DNA from: JBMOMT01 sp049324835
Lineage (GTDB): Bacteria; Chloroflexota; Anaerolineae; CAYNKW01
Direction of reading: 5' to 3'
Length of the DNA: 27,023 nt
Assembly: GCA_049324835.1 (NCBI GenBank)
Contig: JBMOMT010000012.1
Location: forward strand, 1-27,023
The notes beneath the pieces were generated by a model. That model was given only the letters and a program-made list of their open reading frames with translations, searched no databases and had not been told where the DNA came from. Shown in pieces: positions 14,392-23,392 of this stretch; position 1 is the first letter of the stretch, and each line of letters opens with the position of its first letter. Both the position numbers and the translations under genes were made by a program.

Positions 14392-15999
14392 TTACAGGCG
14401 CAGCAAGAGCGGCAGAACGATATAGATCACCAGCAGCGCCAGTTCCAGGGGCGCGACTTTGAAAAAGTGCACGATCTCACCGGCCCGCATGTGCGGCGTA
14501 CCGCCCTGAAAATCGGCGCCGGCAAAGACGGCCAGCGCGGCCAGGCCCAGGGCCGTGTTGAGCGTGCGCAGGACAGTCCAGCCGGCCAGCCCCAGACCGA
14601 GCACAACCGCCAGCGCCACACTGACGATAGCCACCGAGACTCCCTTCCAAAAGCCATCACGTCCGGGCAGCCACGGAAACAACGCGCCGACGAGCAGATA
14701 ATAGAACAGCGAGCCTGCCAGACCTGGCCCCAGGACATCTCGATTCGCCAGCAACAGCGCCAGACCGAGGACGATCCCCCACAGGCCCCACATCGCCACG
14801 GCCATCTCCAGACGGGTAACGAGTGGAAAGCGCACCCATCGGGTACTGTCGTCCTTTTGATCGGCGGCCAGATAGGCCGGGATGTCCTTGCTGTAGACAG
14901 GCCCCCAATGTATCTGCCAGCCTGTTTCTGCCGTGATGCGGTTGCCATCCACGCCGGTGGCGGCGAGCTGGGGCAAGATCAGGCGGCGGTGTTCGACTGT
15001 TTGTTCCAGACGGGTGGCGCGCATGGCGGCGATGACTTTGTCACTCGTCAGGTGGCCGCCTCCCGATGCGCACCAGACGTTGATGCCGTTGCTGTTGACG
15101 ATCAACAGAAAAACGTCCAGCCCCTGGGTGTCGCGCAACAATCGCCGCACGGTCAGATCGTAATTGCCGCTGACCAGCACCGGCGAACCGGCAGCGGGCT
15201 TGCCGATGGCATACAGCCCCGGTTTCACCGCCGGGTAGGGTGGGACGTTGCGCATGATCAGGCACCACAGGTCTTTGGCCAGTGTCCAGGGGGTGACGCG
15301 ATGGCGCAGTTGGATGATGTGGGGTTGTGTGGCGCTCTCTGCTTGAACCGAGACCTGAGCGGTGACGACAGCCAGGCTGCCGCCCAGGTAGGCGGCGGTT
15401 TCTTGGGCCTCAAAGCCGGCCTGGCGCAACATGGCCGGATAATCGTGCAAGACGTGCCTGGTGGTACGCGTCAGGAGCCAGGTGAGAAACAGCAGCGGCG
15501 CGCGCACCAGCCAGAAAAGCAGCCTCGCCGGCAGGGTGCGGGGCGACACCTCGTCGGCCAGGATCAGGCAGCCGCCGTCGACCAGCAGCCGGCGGCAGCC
15601 CGAAAGGATGTACCCGGCTTCTTCTGCCGATAGCTCGCTGAGCAGCAGGCTCAGGACGATCTTGTCAAAGCTTTGGGCCGCAAACTGGCTCGTGGCCGAG
15701 GCGGCGTCGATCATGTGCCATTCGATGCGTTCGGCCAGCCCGGCTGCAGAGACACGCCGCCGGGCCACCGCCAACATGCGCGGCGAAATGTCGATGGCCG
15801 TCAGCCGCGCGCCGCGGCGGGCGCATTGCAGCGTCAGCGCGCCGGTGCCGCAGCCGATTTCCAGCAGCCGGTCGTCCGGATCGATGGCGGCAACAATACG
15901 CTCGTGCACCTGTCGGATGCGGCCGAGCGTGAGCAGCGCGATCCCCCGATCGTAATCGGTGGGTGACGTTTCCAGCCACTTCATAAAAACGGTTGCCAT
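14392..15999 (-). CDS. Class I SAM-methyltransferase fused to HgcA-like corrinoid-binding membrane protein
   Basis: 535 aa in one unbroken frame. Residues about 25-215 form a class I SAM-dependent methyltransferase: LLEIGCGTGALTL (motif I, 45-57), then LTAIDISPRML, and FDKIVLSLLLSEL (motif IV region). A hydrophobic patch lies at 159-176. Residues about 235-390 match the corrinoid-binding domain of HgcA: GSPVLVSGNYDLTV, the cap-helix motif NVWCASGGG with C310 as candidate lower cobalt ligand, LPQLAATGV, and TGWQIHWGPVYSKDIPAYL. Residues 397-535 hold five hydrophobic helices, like the HgcA membrane domain. HgcA normally ends its motif in Lys; here it is Gly. No HgcB follows. Methyltransferases associated with such corrinoid proteins (I recall the name CpaM) are usually separate genes. 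Function: methyl transfer involving a corrinoid is inferred; the acceptor is unknown. Confidence 0.85.
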   Translation of the reverse strand: MATVFMKWLETSPTDYDRGIALLTLGRIRQVHERIVAAIDPDDRLLEIGCGTGALTLQCARRGARLTAIDISPRMLAVARRRVSAAGLAERIEWHMIDAASATSQFAAQSFDKIVLSLLLSELSAEEAGYILSGCRRLLVDGGCLILADEVSPRTLPARLLFWLVRAPLLFLTWLLTRTTRHVLHDYPAMLRQAGFEAQETAAYLGGSLAVVTAQVSVQAESATQPHIIQLRHRVTPWTLAKDLWCLIMRNVPPYPAVKPGLYAIGKPAAGSPVLVSGNYDLTVRRLLRDTQGLDVFLLIVNSNGINVWCASGGGHLTSDKVIAAMRATRLEQTVEHRRLILPQLAATGVDGNRITAETGWQIHWGPVYSKDIPAYLAADQKDDSTRWVRFPLVTRLEMAVAMWGLWGIVLGLALLLANRDVLGPGLAGSLFYYLLVGALFPWLPGRDGFWKGVSVAIVSVALAVVLGLGLAGWTVLRTLNTALGLAALAVFAGADFQGGTPHMRAGEIVHFFKVAPLELALLVIYIVLPLLLRL

Positions 16000-16031
16000 C
16001 GCGGCGTTCTCCTTCGAGCCTGGCCCACGTT

Positions 16032-17189
16032 CTAGTCAGACAGGCGCAGCCGCAAGTAGCGACGGCACGATGCCGGCCAGAGATCCAATCCCAGCCAGAA
16101 TTCACCCCGGCCTGGGAGAAACAGAACGTTGAGCAGTGTATCCTGGCCGCAGATGCCGGGCTGGCGGCTTGCCAGCGCCGCCAGGGCCTTTTCCTGGTTG
16201 AGCCAGTCGGCGTTACGTTTCAGCAGCGGCTCCAGCGCTGACCCGGCCGGCACAGAGACGATGTTGTCCTGCGGCGTTTCGGGTTGAGGCCGTATGTCGT
16301 ACCTCTGATCGCCAAACGTGATGGCGGTGGCTGTCTGGTTATTACCATCGGCGATGAGCAAATGGAAGGTGGCCTGGTAAGGCCGGGCAATGGCCTGACG
16401 CAGGGCCTGTTCGCCGTTTCGAGCCTGGACCAAAAGCTGTCGCGTCAGTAGAGCCGGGGGCGTCTCGAGATCCTCCAGACGGCCATCTGTTGAGGGCGTG
16501 GCGCACACCGCCACCCCCGACTGGTTGACGCCACACCACGCTCCCACCTGACCGCTCCAGGTGAGGGTAGCGTGTGGTTGACCTTCCTCCGGCTCATAGA
16601 TCAGCACCAACAGGTGACGCCGCAACCGCGTGGCCTGGCCGGGAGCGTCCAGAAGGTAGCCCAGCAGAGCACCCTCTGACGAGCCAGAGGCGCTGGTAGC
16701 AGGCTGCCGGGCGACAAAGGCCAGCGCCTGGAGCTCCAACGTGGGGGGGGAGGCTGTGGGTAGCAGGGGGTACGGTGTGAGTCGATTCAGCGCCAGGTTC
16801 AGCAATAACAATTCCTGGTAAAGCAGGCCCGCTCCGTCGGCGATGCCACGCAATTCCTGTTGCAGTTCAGGGGGCAGCAGGGCCTCGATCTGTTGCGCCT
16901 GGGCCAGCAGGATGCCGTGCGACTCGCCCGACTGGAGGATCGTTCGGTCGTAGATGGCTTCTCGTAGCCAGCGTTGAATGTTCTCTCGTTGGGCGGCGCC
17001 GTGCTGGTAGCCCATCTCGTAGGGTGTGCCGCGCAGGTGAAGAATCTGGAGATGACCGTGATCGGTGACGATGGCCGGCGAGATTGTGCCGCCAGAAGCG
17101 GCCGCCGGGCCGATGATCCGGGGCGTGATGGGCCTGCCGGCTGCGGCGCCTGCGATGAGAATGAATACGATCCGGATGAGCCTGCTCAC
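16032..17189 (-). CDS. Secreted C45 (acyl-CoA:6-APA acyltransferase-like) family protein, catalytic Cys apparently missing
   Basis: 385 aa from GTG 17189. An N-terminal hydrophobic stretch (RLIRIVFILIAGAAAG) is a signal sequence. The body matches the Ntn-hydrolase C45 family: LRGTPYEMGYQHG (52-64), GIADGAGLLYQELLLLN (115-131), GAWCGVNQSGVAV and a conserved C-terminal part with LNVLF. In active members the protein self-cleaves before a cysteine in a C-S/T-x-F-x-A context. Here the aligned segment reads ALAFVA, with Ala at about 155. Either this is a pseudoenzyme, or the nucleophile lies elsewhere, or my alignment is off. It starts 14 nt after the dehydratase-like gene, so it belongs to the same transcription unit. 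Substrate unknown. Confidence 0.75.
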   Translation of the reverse strand: MSRLIRIVFILIAGAAAGRPITPRIIGPAAASGGTISPAIVTDHGHLQILHLRGTPYEMGYQHGAAQRENIQRWLREAIYDRTILQSGESHGILLAQAQQIEALLPPELQQELRGIADGAGLLYQELLLLNLALNRLTPYPLLPTASPPTLELQALAFVARQPATSASGSSEGALLGYLLDAPGQATRLRRHLLVLIYEPEEGQPHATLTWSGQVGAWCGVNQSGVAVCATPSTDGRLEDLETPPALLTRQLLVQARNGEQALRQAIARPYQATFHLLIADGNNQTATAITFGDQRYDIRPQPETPQDNIVSVPAGSALEPLLKRNADWLNQEKALAALASRQPGICGQDTLLNVLFLPGRGEFWLGLDLWPASCRRYLRLRLSD

Positions 17190-17203
17190 ACTGCGCTTCC
17201 CGG

Positions 17204-18193
17204 TTAGCCTGTTTCCAAGAACGTGCGATACCAGGTCAGCGTTTCCTGGAGGCCCTGCTCCAGACTCCAGGCCGGTTTCCAGCCCAGCAGGCGATTGGCC
17301 CTGGTGCTGTCCAGGTATTGGTCTTGGATCTCGTGCGGCGCCTGGTTCAGGATGATCGGCTTCAGATCGCTGCGCCCGGCGACGCGGCAGATGGCATCGA
17401 TGATTTGCAACACACTTTTGGGATCGTTCATGCCAAAATTCAGGGCTTCGCCGTGGATGCCCGGATCGTCCATGCGTTCGGCCAGCAGCAGGTAGGCGGC
17501 CACCACGTCTCTGACATAGAGGTAATCGCGGGTCATGGTGCCGTCAGAACGCACCACAGGCCGCTCGCCGCGCAGCACGGCGCGCATCGTGCCCGGCACA
17601 ATGCGGTCCCAATGCAGGTCGCCACCGCCATAGATATTACCGCAGCGGGTGACACACACCGGCGTGTGGTAGGTTTTGGCAAACGCCTGAGCGATGAGAT
17701 CGGCGCAGGCTTTGGAAACATCGTAAGGATACTGGCCCCGCAGGGGCATTTCTTCGCTGTAGGGTAGCCTGTCTTGTAAACCGTAGGCTTTGTCGGTGGA
17801 GGCGGTGACGATGCGTTTGACCGTTGGGCTGTGCCGGGCGGCCTCCAGCAGCACCCACGTGCCCCGCACGTTGGTCTCGAGGGTGGGCAGCGGGGCGCGG
17901 TTGGCCGGCTGCACCAGGGCCTGAGCAGCCAGGTGAAAGACGGTTTCGATCTCACGCTCGTTCAGCAGACGCTGCATCAGCTCATAGTCTGTCACCGAGC
18001 CGTAAACGCGCCGGACGCGCCGGTCGTAGCCGGAGCGGGCCAGTTGCGAGCGGGGGTCCTCGTCAAAGATGAGGCCGACGACGCTGGCGCCGCGGTCGAT
18101 CAGCTCGATGGTCAGCCAGGAGCCGAGGATGCCGGTGCAGCCGGTGACGAGGACGTTTCGGTCGCGCCAAAAAGCGCCTGGCTGGCCGTTCAC
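17204..18193 (-). CDS. rfbG: NAD-dependent epimerase/dehydratase, CDP-glucose 4,6-dehydratase-like
   Basis: 329 aa from GTG 18193, chosen because GTGA overlaps the stop of the cytidylyltransferase gene and GGAAGG lies 7 nt upstream; the frame is open to a GTG at 18229. It is an extended short-chain dehydrogenase: the NAD motif TGCTGILG near residue 18, FHLAAQALVQPAN, ETNVRGTWVLLEAA, the active-site segment ASTDKAYG and YPYDVSK with the Tyr-x-x-x-Lys pair. The STDKAYG and AAQ/PLVR-like segments favour the CDP-glucose/GDP-mannose dehydratase branch. The coupled upstream gene makes CDP-glucose, so conversion of CDP-glucose to CDP-4-keto-6-deoxyglucose is the likely reaction. No later deoxysugar gene follows. 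Confidence 0.88.
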   Translation of the reverse strand: MNGQPGAFWRDRNVLVTGCTGILGSWLTIELIDRGASVVGLIFDEDPRSQLARSGYDRRVRRVYGSVTDYELMQRLLNEREIETVFHLAAQALVQPANRAPLPTLETNVRGTWVLLEAARHSPTVKRIVTASTDKAYGLQDRLPYSEEMPLRGQYPYDVSKACADLIAQAFAKTYHTPVCVTRCGNIYGGGDLHWDRIVPGTMRAVLRGERPVVRSDGTMTRDYLYVRDVVAAYLLLAERMDDPGIHGEALNFGMNDPKSVLQIIDAICRVAGRSDLKPIILNQAPHEIQDQYLDSTRANRLLGWKPAWSLEQGLQETLTWYRTFLETG

Positions 18194-18969
18194 GGCCAGA
18201 CCTTCCACGGCGCCTTTCCACTGTCCCACAGTTCGTTCAGTGTCAGGGCATCCTTGAAGGTATCCATCGATTGCCAGAATCCACGGTGAGGGTACATCAT
18301 CAACTGGCCATCGGCGGCCAGGCGGGCCAGCGCTCCGCTTTCCAGGTCGATGCGGTTGTCGCCGGTCAAATAATCGAACACGGTTTGCTCAAAGAGCATA
18401 AAGCCGGCGTTGATCCAGTGGCCCAGTCGGGGATACTGCTCGTAACCGGTCACGCGATCACCCTCTGCCAGTGTCATGATGCCGTACTGGTAGTTGGGCT
18501 GGACGCCGGTGACGGTGGCCAGCCGGCCGTGTTGGCGGTGAAAATCGAGCAAGTGATCCAGGTTCACGTCGCCCACGCCATCGCCGTAGGTCACAAAAAA
18601 AGGACTGGTGTTGATGTGGGGTTGCACCTGCTTGATGCGGGCGCCTTTGTTGGCCTCCAGGCCGGTGTCTATGAGGGTGATGCGCCAATCGCTCTCGTGG
18701 TTCATATCGTGGAAGGCCGGCTCGGACGGTTGGCCCAGCGTGAACGACAGATCGCGGTTCATCATTTCATAATCGAGAAAATAACGCCGGATCAGGTCGC
18801 CCCGGTAACCCAGGGGCAATACAAAGTCTTGATGGCCGTAGGCGGCAAAGATCTTCATGATGTGCCACAGGATGGGCCGCTCGCCGATCTCTACCATCTC
18901 TTTTTTCACCGTGCGGTCGCCGCCGCTGATGCGGGTTCCGGCGCCGCCACACAGGATGATCACTTGCAC
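18190..18969 (-). CDS. rfbF: Glucose-1-phosphate cytidylyltransferase
   Basis: 259 aa from GTG 18969, the usual length; GGGAGAAG lies upstream and the start overlaps the end of the preceding gene by 10 nt. The reaction is glucose-1-phosphate + CTP to CDP-glucose + PPi. It has the nucleotidyltransferase N-terminus IILCGGAGTR, MVEIGERPILWHIMK, FVTYGDGVGDV with the metal-binding Asp, and GFWQSMDTFKD near the end, all diagnostic of RfbF. The usual RPKPM before VEIG reads VKKEM here; the lysine is kept (K23). The gene is coupled to the dehydratase-like gene by GTGA overlap, giving the first two steps of CDP-deoxyhexose formation for surface polysaccharide. Confidence 0.92.
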   Translation of the reverse strand: MQVIILCGGAGTRISGGDRTVKKEMVEIGERPILWHIMKIFAAYGHQDFVLPLGYRGDLIRRYFLDYEMMNRDLSFTLGQPSEPAFHDMNHESDWRITLIDTGLEANKGARIKQVQPHINTSPFFVTYGDGVGDVNLDHLLDFHRQHGRLATVTGVQPNYQYGIMTLAEGDRVTGYEQYPRLGHWINAGFMLFEQTVFDYLTGDNRIDLESGALARLAADGQLMMYPHRGFWQSMDTFKDALTLNELWDSGKAPWKVWP

Positions 18970-20003
18970 GAATACTTCTCCCGCGCCAGTTCCGAGACCT
19001 GCGCCGTGAGCTCGAACACGCGCTCGGCCATGTCTTCGCGCAGCGTGCCGGTGCCGCAAGCAGGGCTGACGAGTGAGGCGGCCAGGATCTGTTCGCGTGG
19101 GATGCCCTTACGCTCCAGGTGGCTCCAGGCGCGCTCCAGGTGGCCCAGCAGGCTCTCGGCGGTTTCGTAGAGGATGTGATCGTTGTGCGGCACGATGCCC
19201 CAGGCCACCACGCCGCCGCGCTCCAAAAAGGCGCGCACGGCGTCGGGGTAGAGGGCCAGTGTGTGGCCATAGCCGTAGGCGTCAAAGCTGAGCACGTCGA
19301 TGCTCGTCTCTAGCAGGATCGACCAATCGGTGTTGCCGCAGCAGTGGGCGCCTTTGAGCCCCTGGATGCCCAACAGCACCTCTTCGATGAGGGTGATGAC
19401 CTGATGGCGTTGGATGGGGATGAGCGCCGAGCCAAAGTTGGCCAGGTAAGGCTCGTCGACAAAGACGATCGTTTCGGAAAAGGCGCGCCGGAGCTGTTGC
19501 TCTTGCCAGGCGGCTTTGAGGCGCAGGAATTTGGCGATGGCATCGGCCAGGATCTCGTCGTACAGCAGCGGTCGCCGGGTCTGGTCTGATACACGCAGGC
19601 CCCAGCTCACCGGCCCGGTCACCTGGCCCTTGATGGCCAGCAGAGTCGCTCTGTGCTGCGGCAGGCGCTGCAAAAAGGCCTCGAGACCGGCCGCGTGATC
19701 GGGTGTGACGCGGCCGAATTCCAGGTCGTTGTTGAGGTACGCCAGGTAAAGCTGCTCCAACGCCGCGTCCAGATCGGCCTCTCGATCCACATAGATGCGA
19801 TTGGCTTCCGAATCGACCACCAGACCGGGAAAACGCTGGCTGAATTGGGTGTACATGTTCTCCAGCGGGCTGCGGCGGGGCAGTTGGGGCCAGGTGGGAA
19901 TTTGGGGAAAATGGCGGAAGGTCAACTCGCAGGCGATGGTCGCATCGGCGTGGGGCATGCTGCCGATGTGCATGGGCAACAGGTTGGGTTCAAAACGCCT
20001 CAT
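18960..20003 (-). CDS. MetE-like / UROD-superfamily methyltransferase (core methionine-synthase type)
   Basis: 347 aa, a single barrel the size of a core-MetE rather than the two-barrel MetE of about 750 aa. Visible motifs are MHIGSMPHADA (11-21), WPQLPRRSPLENMYTQF, KGQVTGPVSWGL (125-136), VDEPYLANFG, HCCGNTDW (220-227), LSFDAYGYG, WGIVPH and LVSPACGTGTL with C316. H220, C222 and C316 reproduce the His-x-Cys...Cys zinc site that binds the thiol in MetE, with Asp241 at the place of the glutamate. Core-MetE proteins take the methyl group from methylcobamide proteins rather than from folate. The gene lies 25 nt after mtnA and in the same run as the corrinoid fusion protein, which fits. The exact acceptor thiol is unproven. 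Confidence 0.75.
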   Translation of the reverse strand: MRRFEPNLLPMHIGSMPHADATIACELTFRHFPQIPTWPQLPRRSPLENMYTQFSQRFPGLVVDSEANRIYVDREADLDAALEQLYLAYLNNDLEFGRVTPDHAAGLEAFLQRLPQHRATLLAIKGQVTGPVSWGLRVSDQTRRPLLYDEILADAIAKFLRLKAAWQEQQLRRAFSETIVFVDEPYLANFGSALIPIQRHQVITLIEEVLLGIQGLKGAHCCGNTDWSILLETSIDVLSFDAYGYGHTLALYPDAVRAFLERGGVVAWGIVPHNDHILYETAESLLGHLERAWSHLERKGIPREQILAASLVSPACGTGTLREDMAERVFELTAQVSELAREKYSCK

Positions 20004-20028
20004 ATTCAGACTCTCTCTTCACAGGGCG

Positions 20029-21075
<1,047 letters not shown>

Positions 21076-21129
21076 GTCGTGCTCCTCGCAGGCTGAATTG
21101 CAGAAATCCTATCCGGGGCAAGTGGGCAG

Positions 21130-21158
21130 ATGGTAACACACAAGGGGAGATTTGTCAA
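21130..21158 (-). promoter_or_regulatory. Sigma-70-type promoter of the mtnA gene run, overlapping the upstream stop codon
   Basis: TTGACA (21158-21153, perfect consensus) and TACCAT (21135-21130) on the minus strand are separated by 17 bp. The -35 overlaps the TGA stop (21157-21155) of the cNMP/PH gene. The -10 lies about 55 nt before mtnA. Confidence 0.75.
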
Positions 21159-23377
21159 ACATCGGCTCGAGTGTCAGTGTCTGTTTTGGGCTCTTGGGCC
21201 CAGCCGGTGGGCCGCATTTGTTCCGTCTGGCGCTGGATGATGCTGGCGATATCGCGGGAGACGTCGTGGTAGGCCTCGAACCACTTGGCCATCGTGGCGC
21301 GATTTCGCTCGGCCTCCTCCCGGCGCAACCGGGCGGCATAGGCCTCGCGTCGTTTGTCGATTTCGGCCTGGACTTTGTTGGGGTTGCGTACCTGTTTGAA
21401 CTCAAAAATGCCCTGTCCGGCCGTTTCGATGGTCACATCGCCCAGTTTGAGTATGCTGGCCCAAAAACCTTTGGTGGAGGCGCTGGTGTTCTGGATGTTG
21501 TCCAGGCTGGCCTGCCGCCTGCTTTCGCGCAACAAGAGGGGCGTGCGTGTGATGTCGATGATGTGGGTGTCGCTGGCGATGTAAAGGTCGTTGCGCCAGT
21601 CCTCCACTTCCCAGGCCAGCCAGCCCAAGGCGGGAATGGTCAGCAGGCCCAGGATCAACAGCGTCGTATCGGCCACGGCAGCCTGGTACGAGTCCGTCAG
21701 AAACCATCCCATACGCCAGCTGACAAAGCCGCCTAACAGGCCCGCAAACACGGCGCACAGCAGCATGGGGCGCCAGGTTCTTTTGAGCAGGACGCCCCAG
21801 TGTTTGCGCCAGATGACCTGGTTCTTTTCGCAGATTTCCATACGCGGCAGGTGCGGGTGGCGCAAAAAGGTGGCGATGCCCGAACCGGTCATCGTCTGGC
21901 GCAGTCGACGCGCCAGCCAGTTTTCGCTGAGCAAAGTCAGCCAGGCCGGACGATGAGGTTTGGCCGGGGCTGCTTGCTCCTGGATCACGTCGTCCAGCAC
22001 ACCCAGGCCGATGGCCTGCCGCAGGGTCTGACGCAGCTCGGCGCGTTCGGCGGCCATCACACGAAACTTGGCCCGCGCTATCTGCTCAAATATCACGTGT
22101 TGGAACTCTTCGGGATCGGTCACGTACACCAGTTCCACCAGTCCACCGGCTGCGCCGGCGGTGGTGATACGCACGTGACCGTAGCCCAACAACTCACCCC
22201 ACAGGTTTTGTACGATGCCAACGTTCTGCACCTGGTGGATGGGCAGCTCCTGGCGGGAGGTGGCGCGAAAAAGCTCGTTTTCGATGTGGATCACGCGCTG
22301 CGTGGTGATGATGTGATAATCGTTGCGCCAGTCTATCCAGTGCCAGGCGAACACCCCGATCAGGGTGAGGAGCCACACGGCAGTAAACGAGAGGGGCAGC
22401 CACTCCAGACCGCTGGTTACGTTTTGGGGCCCCAGCCAGTAAGCATCCACCGCGAGCAGGGCTCCGCCCAGCAGTCCCAGCAGTAATGCCGACGGCGCAA
22501 GGGCGCGCACCAGGGCCACCCAGTGTTTGAGATCCATGATCTCGACGATTTCACCCGGCTGTTGGCCGGGAAAGGGGCTGGCTACCCGCTTGCGCTCCAC
22601 CTCCGGCCGGACTTGCAATTTTTTGAGGGCGCTGGGGGTTTTCTCCAGAAACTGATCGAAAGAGGCTTTGTTGATGTAACACAATTCGACGTAGGTTTTG
22701 GTGACGACGGTGGCGTCGCGAGGCTCACCCACCAGCAGCGAGGTTTCACCAAAGGCATCGCCCCGTTTGATGGCCTTGACCGGTCTGCTTTGACCCTTTT
22801 CGTCCATATGATAGGCCACCAGTTCACCCTCGCTGACGATAAACATGGTGGTGCCGATATCGCCCTGCTCCACCACACGCCGCGCCGGGGGGTAAAAAAT
22901 GATGCCCACGTAACTGGCGAGTTTTGCCAGCTCTTCCTCGGAAAGCTGGCTGAACAGCGGCACCTGTTCGAGCAGGGGGAGGGCCTCCGGCCCCAACAGC
23001 AGTCGTTTGATGGTGGGATGTTTTTGGGTCAGGTTCTGAAAATCTTGCCGGTCGAGGGAAAGTAGATCGACCGTTGTTTCGGCGATGACCGAGGCCGAGC
23101 GTGGCCGGTGACCCATCAAGGCCCGTTCGCCAAAAACGTCGCCATTGGAGAGATAACCCACCTCGGTGTCTCTATCGCCGACCTTGGCCTGCACGGCCAC
23201 CCGTCCCATCTCGATGGCGTAGAACTTGGATTCTTCCGCCCCTTGTTGGCAGATCACCGTGCCCTGTGGATGGCGCTCGTGAACCACCACGCGGGCCAGG
23301 TCTTGCAGCGCCTCGTCTTCCAACAGCGCCAGGCGATCGATTCGCTTCAGACGTTGCACCATCTCGGGTGGGTTCAT
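21155..23377 (-). CDS. Membrane protein with two cNMP-binding domains and two bacterial PH (bPH2) domains
   Basis: 740 aa. Order: cNMP-binding domain 1 (about 15-125; cassette FGERALMGHRPRSASV), cNMP domain 2 (about 135-250; FGETSLLVGEPRDATV), a hydrophobic pair (about 292-312 and 328-347), bPH domain 1 (about 349-440), a linker (to about 520), a second hydrophobic pair (about 537-553 and 571-589), bPH domain 2 (about 592-670), and a charged helical tail (670-715). The two PH units are clear duplicates, each opening with DWRND after a membrane pair. Both cNMP cassettes keep the glutamate and arginine that bind a cyclic nucleotide. No enzymatic domain is visible, so this looks like a nucleotide-sensing membrane scaffold. 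It starts 15 nt after a small gene. Confidence 0.9.
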   Translation of the reverse strand: MNPPEMVQRLKRIDRLALLEDEALQDLARVVVHERHPQGTVICQQGAEESKFYAIEMGRVAVQAKVGDRDTEVGYLSNGDVFGERALMGHRPRSASVIAETTVDLLSLDRQDFQNLTQKHPTIKRLLLGPEALPLLEQVPLFSQLSEEELAKLASYVGIIFYPPARRVVEQGDIGTTMFIVSEGELVAYHMDEKGQSRPVKAIKRGDAFGETSLLVGEPRDATVVTKTYVELCYINKASFDQFLEKTPSALKKLQVRPEVERKRVASPFPGQQPGEIVEIMDLKHWVALVRALAPSALLLGLLGGALLAVDAYWLGPQNVTSGLEWLPLSFTAVWLLTLIGVFAWHWIDWRNDYHIITTQRVIHIENELFRATSRQELPIHQVQNVGIVQNLWGELLGYGHVRITTAGAAGGLVELVYVTDPEEFQHVIFEQIARAKFRVMAAERAELRQTLRQAIGLGVLDDVIQEQAAPAKPHRPAWLTLLSENWLARRLRQTMTGSGIATFLRHPHLPRMEICEKNQVIWRKHWGVLLKRTWRPMLLCAVFAGLLGGFVSWRMGWFLTDSYQAAVADTTLLILGLLTIPALGWLAWEVEDWRNDLYIASDTHIIDITRTPLLLRESRRQASLDNIQNTSASTKGFWASILKLGDVTIETAGQGIFEFKQVRNPNKVQAEIDKRREAYAARLRREEAERNRATMAKWFEAYHDVSRDIASIIQRQTEQMRPTGWAQEPKTDTDTRADV

Positions 23378-23392
23378 GGGTTTGCCTCTTGC

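Noticed and set aside
14257..15633. 458-codon open frame on the plus strand
   Set aside because: It is a shadow of the methyltransferase/HgcA-like gene; Gln/His/Arg-rich without motifs.
14392..15999. Annotating this gene simply as hgcA and predicting mercury methylation
   Set aside because: The cap-helix lysine is missing, hgcB is absent and a methyltransferase is fused; mercury methylation cannot be claimed from this sequence.
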